Of a stretch of 64,000 nt of DNA, positions 59,325 through 64,000 are shown in pieces; position 1 is the stretch's first letter; each line of letters starts with the position of its first letter. Where the stretch lies: NCBI GenBank assembly GCA_031772625.1, contig CM062816.1, positions 1,670,577,058 to 1,670,641,057 on the forward strand, in the 5' to 3' direction. Position numbers and translations under genes: made by a program. The DNA comes from Pinus tabuliformis (taxonomy: Eukaryota > Streptophyta > Pinopsida > Pinales > Pinaceae). The notes under the pieces are model-generated. The model was not told where the DNA came from, searched no databases, and saw only the letters and a list, made by a program, of their open reading frames with translations.

Positions 59325-60977
59325 TCAACGCTTGAGTAGTTCTGGATACTTCTGCATAAAATTCTCATCCTCCCATGTGGAATCTTCAGCGGATAAGTTC
59401 TTCCACTTAATAAGATACTCTGAAATTGATCGATTTCGTAGCTGTCGAGTTCTTGTTTCTGTGACTGCTTTCGGTTCCAATATAATTTTTCCTTCCTTGT
59501 CAAGTTCTGGCAATATTGTCTGAATTGGGAGCTTGTCGCCTATAACCTTCTTTAAACATGAAACATGGAAAACTAGGTGCAATCGAGAAGCTGCAGGAAG
59601 CTCCAATTTGTATGCCATAGTACCAATCTTTTGCAACACCTTGTACGGACCATAATACTTTGGTGATAATTTATTATCCTTCTTAGCTTGCTTTAGGGAC
59701 ATTTTCTTATATGGTTGTAGCCGTAGGAATACCCAATCACCTACATCAAAACTTCTTTCACTGCGATGTTGATCTGCCTGTTGTTTCATTCTATTTTGTG
59801 CCAACACGAGGTTATCCTTTAAGAGTTGGAGGACTTGTTGTTGATGTTCAATGTGATGTTCCACTGGCTGAACCTTAGAATTTTCTCTTAAATATGATGT
59901 GATGGATGGTGGTTGATACCCATAAAGTGCCATAAATGGGGTCATTTTTGTTGCTGTATGGAAGGAAGTGTTATACCACCATTCAGCCAGAGGCAACCAT
60001 TTGACCCATTGTGTCTGTTTATTAGATACAAAGCAACAAAGATATCCTTCCAAACATTTGTTTACTATCTCAGTTTGCCCATCAGATTAAGGATGATAAG
60101 ATGAGCTATGAGCTAACTGAGTACCAAGACAAGAAAATAATTCTGTCCAAAAATTTCCAGTGAAAATGGGATCTCTGTCACTTACAATAATCTTTGGGTT
60201 TCCATGTAGCTTTTGAACTGTTTCCATAAATGCAGTAGAAACTGTACTGGCTTTAAATGGATGTGATAATGCACAAAAGTGTGCATACATGGTAAGTCTG
60301 TCAACTACCACCATGATGACACTCTTTCCCTCAAACTTGGGTAAACCTATGATAAAATCCATTGAAACCTCCTCCCAACGTTGGCTTGGAATGGATAAAG
60401 GTTGTAATAGACCCGGTGTCTTAATTGTTTCAACTTTATTTTGTTGGCAAACCAAACATTCCGCCACAAACTTTTGAATATCTGATTTAAGGCCATCCCA
60501 AAAAAATTCCTTCTTAACCCTGTGGTAAGTTTTTAAAAATCCTGAGTGCCCTCCTAAGGGAGAAGTGTGCAATTCCATAAGAATCTTTTGTTTTAGCTGG
60601 ATATTCTTACAGAGGTATAAGCGATCTTTGTACCATAACGAATCATTTTTCCAGCTAAATGTATCAGAAGTACTAGAATCTTGTTGTAGCTTTCGAATAA
60701 GTGCCCACACTTCTTCGTCATTCTTCCATTCCTCCCTTGCTTCGTTTATCCAATCTGGTTGGATAATAGAAATGGCACACAACAATGCTTCCACATCCTC
60801 ATCCTTTCTTGAGAGTGCATCTGCCACCACATTTTGCTTCCCTTTTTTGTAGATGATTTCAAAGTCATAACCCAACATCTTTGTGACCCACTTTTGTTGC
60901 TCTTTAGAGGATAATCTTTGTTCTAAAAAGTATTTAAGGCTATCATGATCCGTTTTTACCTTGAAGTGTCTTCCCAT
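59325..60977 (-). pseudogene. RNase H end, integrase and chromodomain of element 4
   Basis: One frame runs from 60977 to 59325 with a single TAA at about 60086, inside the integrase core between YHP and SDGQTEIVN; it fits a CAA-to-TAA change. The RNase H end shows VKTDHDSLKYFL and NVVADALSR. The zinc finger is complete (HTSPLGGH, then CLVC). The triad is Asp in SMDFIIGLP, Asp in IVSDRDPIF and Glu in SDGQTEIVN. The C-terminus has LSPKYYGPYKVLQKIG and a good chromodomain: EYLIKWKNLSAEDSTWEDE, near 59400-59350. It ends at YPELLKR. Confidence 0.88.
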
Positions 60978-62278
60978 TAGGTAGGGTCACCATTTCTTAA
61001 GTGCATGGAGTATTGCCAACATTTCCTTCTCATAAATAGCTTTTCTTAAAAACTTTCCCTTGATTGGACGACTTTCAAAAGCAATGGGTCTTTCATCTTG
61101 CATTAGAACAGCACCAATTCCATTTCCTGAAGCATCACATTCCACAATAAAGGTTTTTGTGAAGTCCGGTGTAGCTAAGACCGGTGCTTGGCACATTGCC
61201 TCTTTAAGATGTTCAAAGGCCTTTGTTGCCTCCGGAGTCCATGAAAATGAATCTTTCTTCAATAATGTTGTTAGAGGTGCTGCTATTCTCCCATAATTCT
61301 TAACAAACTTGCGATAATACCCTGTCAACCCAAGAAATCCTCGCAGATGCTTTATGGATGTGGGGATTTTCCATTCCTTAATGGCTTTAATTTTGCTAGG
61401 GTCTACCTTAACTCCTTCATGAGATATAATATGACCCAAATATTCCACCTCCTGGACTCCAAAGAAACATTTAGATCTTTTTGCATATAATTGTTTCTCC
61501 TCCAATAGTTGTAGCACCCTGTCAACATGTTCAACATGATCCTTCCAAGACTTGCTGTAGATTAGTATATCATCAAAAAATACTAACACAAATTTTCTAA
61601 GGAATGGTTTGAAAATTGAATTCATCAAACCTTGAAATGTTGAAGGTGCATTGGTAAGGCCAAAAGGCATGACCAAAAATTCATAATGACCCTCATGAGT
61701 TCTAAATGCTGTTTTCGGAATGTCTTCAATCTTCATTTTGATTTGATGATATCCCGAACGAAGATCCAACTTGGTGAAGTAAATTGATCCATGCAATTCA
61801 TCCAGTAATTCATCAATAATAGGAATGGGGAACTTATCCTTAATAGTGAGCTTGTTGAGCTCCCTATAATCCAAACACATGCACCATGATCCATACTTCT
61901 TGTGCACTAATACTACTAGAGCTGAGAAAGAACTTTGACTCGGTTGAATTATACCAGCCTCTAGCATTTCTGCAACCATATGTTCAATTTCACTTTTTTG
62001 GACATAGGGATATCTGTACGGCCTGATGTTTGGAGGAACACTTCCTGGAATCAGATGAATAGCATGATCATGATCACGCATAGGTGGGAGACCTTTGGGA
62101 GTCTCAAATACCTTGGAATGATTGTCCAGGACTTTTTTGAGATCTGGAGAAATAGATGATTCCAATGTGGAAACATCTAGTGAACATAATTGTGCAATTA
62201 CACCTCTTTGCTCCTTTTTTAGAAGCTTTGTCATGCCATTAGAGCTGATTATCTTTCCTGGTTTCCCTGCAATACCCT
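60978..62278 (-). pseudogene. Reverse transcriptase and RNase H core of element 4
   Basis: In frame with the integrase part. It joins the protease frame near 62278, where one G appears to be missing from a G-run (AAGGGTATT on the minus strand); the pol frame then reads [18 protein letters not shown] shows [40 protein letters not shown] and the catalytic [10 protein letters not shown] at about 61580. The RNase H part has ECDASGNG and [16 protein letters not shown] after LKKW (about 60986) fits a CGA-to-TGA change. Otherwise the domain looks functional. Confidence 0.88.
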
Positions 62279-63874
62279 TAATTCAACTTCCTTTCCTTCC
62301 ACAGAAAATTTGATGAAAAGTTCTTGAAAATTAAAAGCTATTGTACCCAAGGATTGTAGCCATTGGACTCCTAGTACAACATCAGCACCTCCCATTGGAA
62401 TGGAAAGCATTGGGCTAGTCAATACATATTCTCCCATGGATAGCTTGATATTATGGCACTTTCCAGAGCAATTTATTGTTCCTCCATTTGCAATCATCAC
62501 TTGACACTCTGGTGCTGGATATAGGAAGCAATTCAATTCTTTTGCTACCCTACAATGAATAAAATTGTGGGTGCTTCCTGAATCAATCAACACTATTACC
62601 TTTTTCTTCTTGATTTGTCCTTCTATCTTGATGGTTTGAGGAGTGGTAATTCCCGCCAATGCATTACAAGATATGGTCGGATTTATTTGTTCTTCATCTA
62701 GGCTTTGTTCCTGGAGTATATCCTCTTCTTTTGACCTTTCTTGCTCCTTTTCTTCTTCCTCTTCACAATCTATGTAGAATAATTTCTTCTCAGCACACTT
62801 ATGACCTTTTGTGTATTTTCTATCACAATTGTAACAAAGCCCTTTTTCTCTTTTTTCTTCCAATTGTTGTGGTGTCAACCTTGTAGGTTGTGGAAGACTA
62901 GGGGCAACAACACTTTTGTCTTTATAGTTGTGAATGGTATGCTTCCTAGTTGCCATAATTTTGCTTTCCATTTTTCTTGCTAACCTGAATGCCTTCTCTA
63001 ATGAATCAGGTTCCCAAAGGCGAACATCATGTTGGATATTATCCTTTAAAGACCCTATGAACACATCAATCCTATGCTCCTCTGGAATATCTTTTACCCT
63101 TATGTTCAATTTTTGGAACTCCTCAATGTGCTCCATTATTGAACCCTTTTGTTTGAGACTTATCAATTGGCTAAAAAAAGTGTTGCTTTTTGTATCCTCA
63201 TAATGTGCTATCAATTCTTCCGTAAAAATTGCCCAAGTGATAAATTGTTTACGAGAACAAAGCCATTGATACCATACAAACTGATTTGGTTCCAAATATA
63301 CAGTTGCCATACGTACCTTTTGTGCGTTTTTCACATTATTGAGATCGAAGAATTGCTCCATCTGTAATATCCATGTGGCGTGATCCTTGCCATCAAACTT
63401 CCTCATATCGATTTTTCGAATATGGGGATTCTTCGATCCAACATTAGCGTCTATGGAATCATGATTAACATTTCTTTTGTTCTCATCATGAGTTTCCTTT
63501 AGTACCCTTTCACCCTTAGGGACCATTTCTTGTAGCAACTTATTCATATTTATCTTCAATTCGTCCATGTCTATCTTCAAATCTATCTTCAAATCATCCA
63601 TCTTAGCTTCCACGTCAATCATCTTAGCTTCTACGCCTTTCTTTAAACAGTCCATCTTAGCTTCTACACCTTTCTTTAAACCATCCATCTTAGCTTCTAC
63701 ATCTTTCTTTAAACCATCCATCTTATATTCTATTCCTTTTTGTGCAAGGGACAGTTGTTGCACTTGGTCTTGTAATTTTGATATATCATGTTGCATTTCT
63801 TCCTCTTCTTCATGAGTCATGCTAGAGCTTTCAGGTTCCTTACTAGGTGTTTGCATTTTCTTTCCTCGGGGCAT
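62249..63874 (-). CDS. Gag-protease part of element 4
   Basis: The ORF begins at ATG 63874 ([10 protein letters not shown]) and is open for 541 codons. Residues 25-115 form a coiled coil with five near-repeats of [11 protein letters not shown]. The gag domain shows [32 protein letters not shown] and a RLARKMESK end. The zinc knuckle at about residue 345-360 is C-Y-N-C, then H-K-C ([16 protein letters not shown]), the spacing common in this chromovirus group. An acidic Glu-rich linker precedes the protease with [12 protein letters not shown] and [15 protein letters not shown]. The last residues are out of frame because of the deletion near 62278. Confidence 0.9.
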   Translation of the reverse strand: MPRGKKMQTPSKEPESSSMTHEEEEEMQHDISKLQDQVQQLSLAQKGIEYKMDGLKKDVEAKMDGLKKGVEAKMDCLKKGVEAKMIDVEAKMDDLKIDLKIDMDELKINMNKLLQEMVPKGERVLKETHDENKRNVNHDSIDANVGSKNPHIRKIDMRKFDGKDHATWILQMEQFFDLNNVKNAQKVRMATVYLEPNQFVWYQWLCSRKQFITWAIFTEELIAHYEDTKSNTFFSQLISLKQKGSIMEHIEEFQKLNIRVKDIPEEHRIDVFIGSLKDNIQHDVRLWEPDSLEKAFRLARKMESKIMATRKHTIHNYKDKSVVAPSLPQPTRLTPQQLEEKREKGLCYNCDRKYTKGHKCAEKKLFYIDCEEEEEKEQERSKEEDILQEQSLDEEQINPTISCNALAGITTPQTIKIEGQIKKKKVIVLIDSGSTHNFIHCRVAKELNCFLYPAPECQVMIANGGTINCSGKCHNIKLSMGEYVLTSPMLSIPMGGADVVLGVQWLQSLGTIAFNFQELFIKFSVEGKEVELRVLQGNQER

Positions 63875-64000
63875 CAGTTACCGATAATAATGCTCTACTA
63901 TTCCCTTTTAATTCCTTCAAAATAAATTTTCAAACCAAGCTTAAGCAAAAATTTAAGAAAATCTACACACCTTTTTTCACTTTGTAGGAGCTCGATATTG
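63875..64000 (-). other. Leader of element 4, possible decayed primer site
   Basis: No ORF. The last bases of the window, read on the minus strand, are CAATATCGAGCTCC, which differs from TGGTATCAGAGCTCC by a few changes. It would be where minus-strand synthesis starts. Confidence 0.35.

Larger units (their letters stand above)
58950..64000 (-). mobile_element. Element 4: chromodomain Ty3/gypsy retrotransposon, 5' LTR outside window
   Basis: The 3' LTR (58950-59295), polypurine tract and complete gag-pol with chromodomain are present on the minus strand. Only one frameshift and two stops interrupt the coding region, so the copy is fairly young. The minus-strand end of the window (CAATATCGAGCTCC at 64000-63987) resembles a decayed initiator-Met primer site, so the 5' LTR probably starts directly beyond it. 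Confidence 0.88.

Noticed and set aside
62659-63815. Several plus-strand ORFs rich in Phe, Leu and Ser
   Set aside because: They are the antisense of the Lys/Glu-rich gag of element 4.

Overview
The window is plant nuclear DNA made almost entirely of decayed transposable elements; I found no intact ordinary host gene. Four Ty3/gypsy LTR retrotransposons are well preserved enough to follow domain by domain, and there are pieces of others, an L1-type LINE remnant, a divergent pair of broken transposon-like genes, and long AT-rich intergenic DNA with short tandem duplications. The Tat-type element with an extra archaeal-type RNase H, the chromodomain elements, the plant-type initiator-Met primer sites and the plant L1 ORF1 all indicate a seed plant. 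The dense nesting of old elements and a possible Penelope-like remnant would fit a large gymnosperm genome, but that last step is inference.

Layout. 1-10834 (+): a Tat-lineage gypsy element whose 5' end lies outside the window. It carries gag, protease, RT, gypsy RNase H, integrase and a second RNase H, then a separate intact spliced gene on the opposite strand (6486-7700, leader back to about 8135), a long non-coding stretch and a 3' LTR. 10940-11564 (-): a gypsy protease/RT fragment interrupted by the next element. 11565-17172 (+): a second gypsy element with a complete 5' LTR, initiator-Met primer site, gag-pol in one frame broken by many stops, and a truncated 3' LTR. 17173-20500: non-coding remains of a minus-strand LTR element (primer site at 18853). 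20500-25837: AT-rich DNA with tandem duplications and a degenerate repeat array. 25838-28150 (+): an ORF1-only LINE remnant with a likely target-site duplication.

28160-39611: AT-rich DNA with microsatellites and a hammerhead-ribozyme-like motif at 30652-30704, probably a Penelope-like fragment. 39612-46318 (-): a Del/Tekay-like chromovirus with a long 3' LTR. 47300-50197 (+): a truncated gypsy element. 50930-58032: two divergent, splice-signal-bearing pseudogenes. The minus one has about 20 copies of an 87-bp acidic repeat and a DDE-like core; the plus one has a leader intron filled with a 1.1-kb GC-rich cluster of palindromes. 58950-64000 (-): a young chromodomain gypsy element broken by only three visible lesions.

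The most notable points are the intact antisense spliced gene inside a decayed Tat element, the hammerhead-like motif, the GC-rich palindrome cluster within a leader intron, and the LINE that keeps ORF1 and its 3' tail but has lost ORF2. All identifications rest on reading motifs by eye; no database search was possible.
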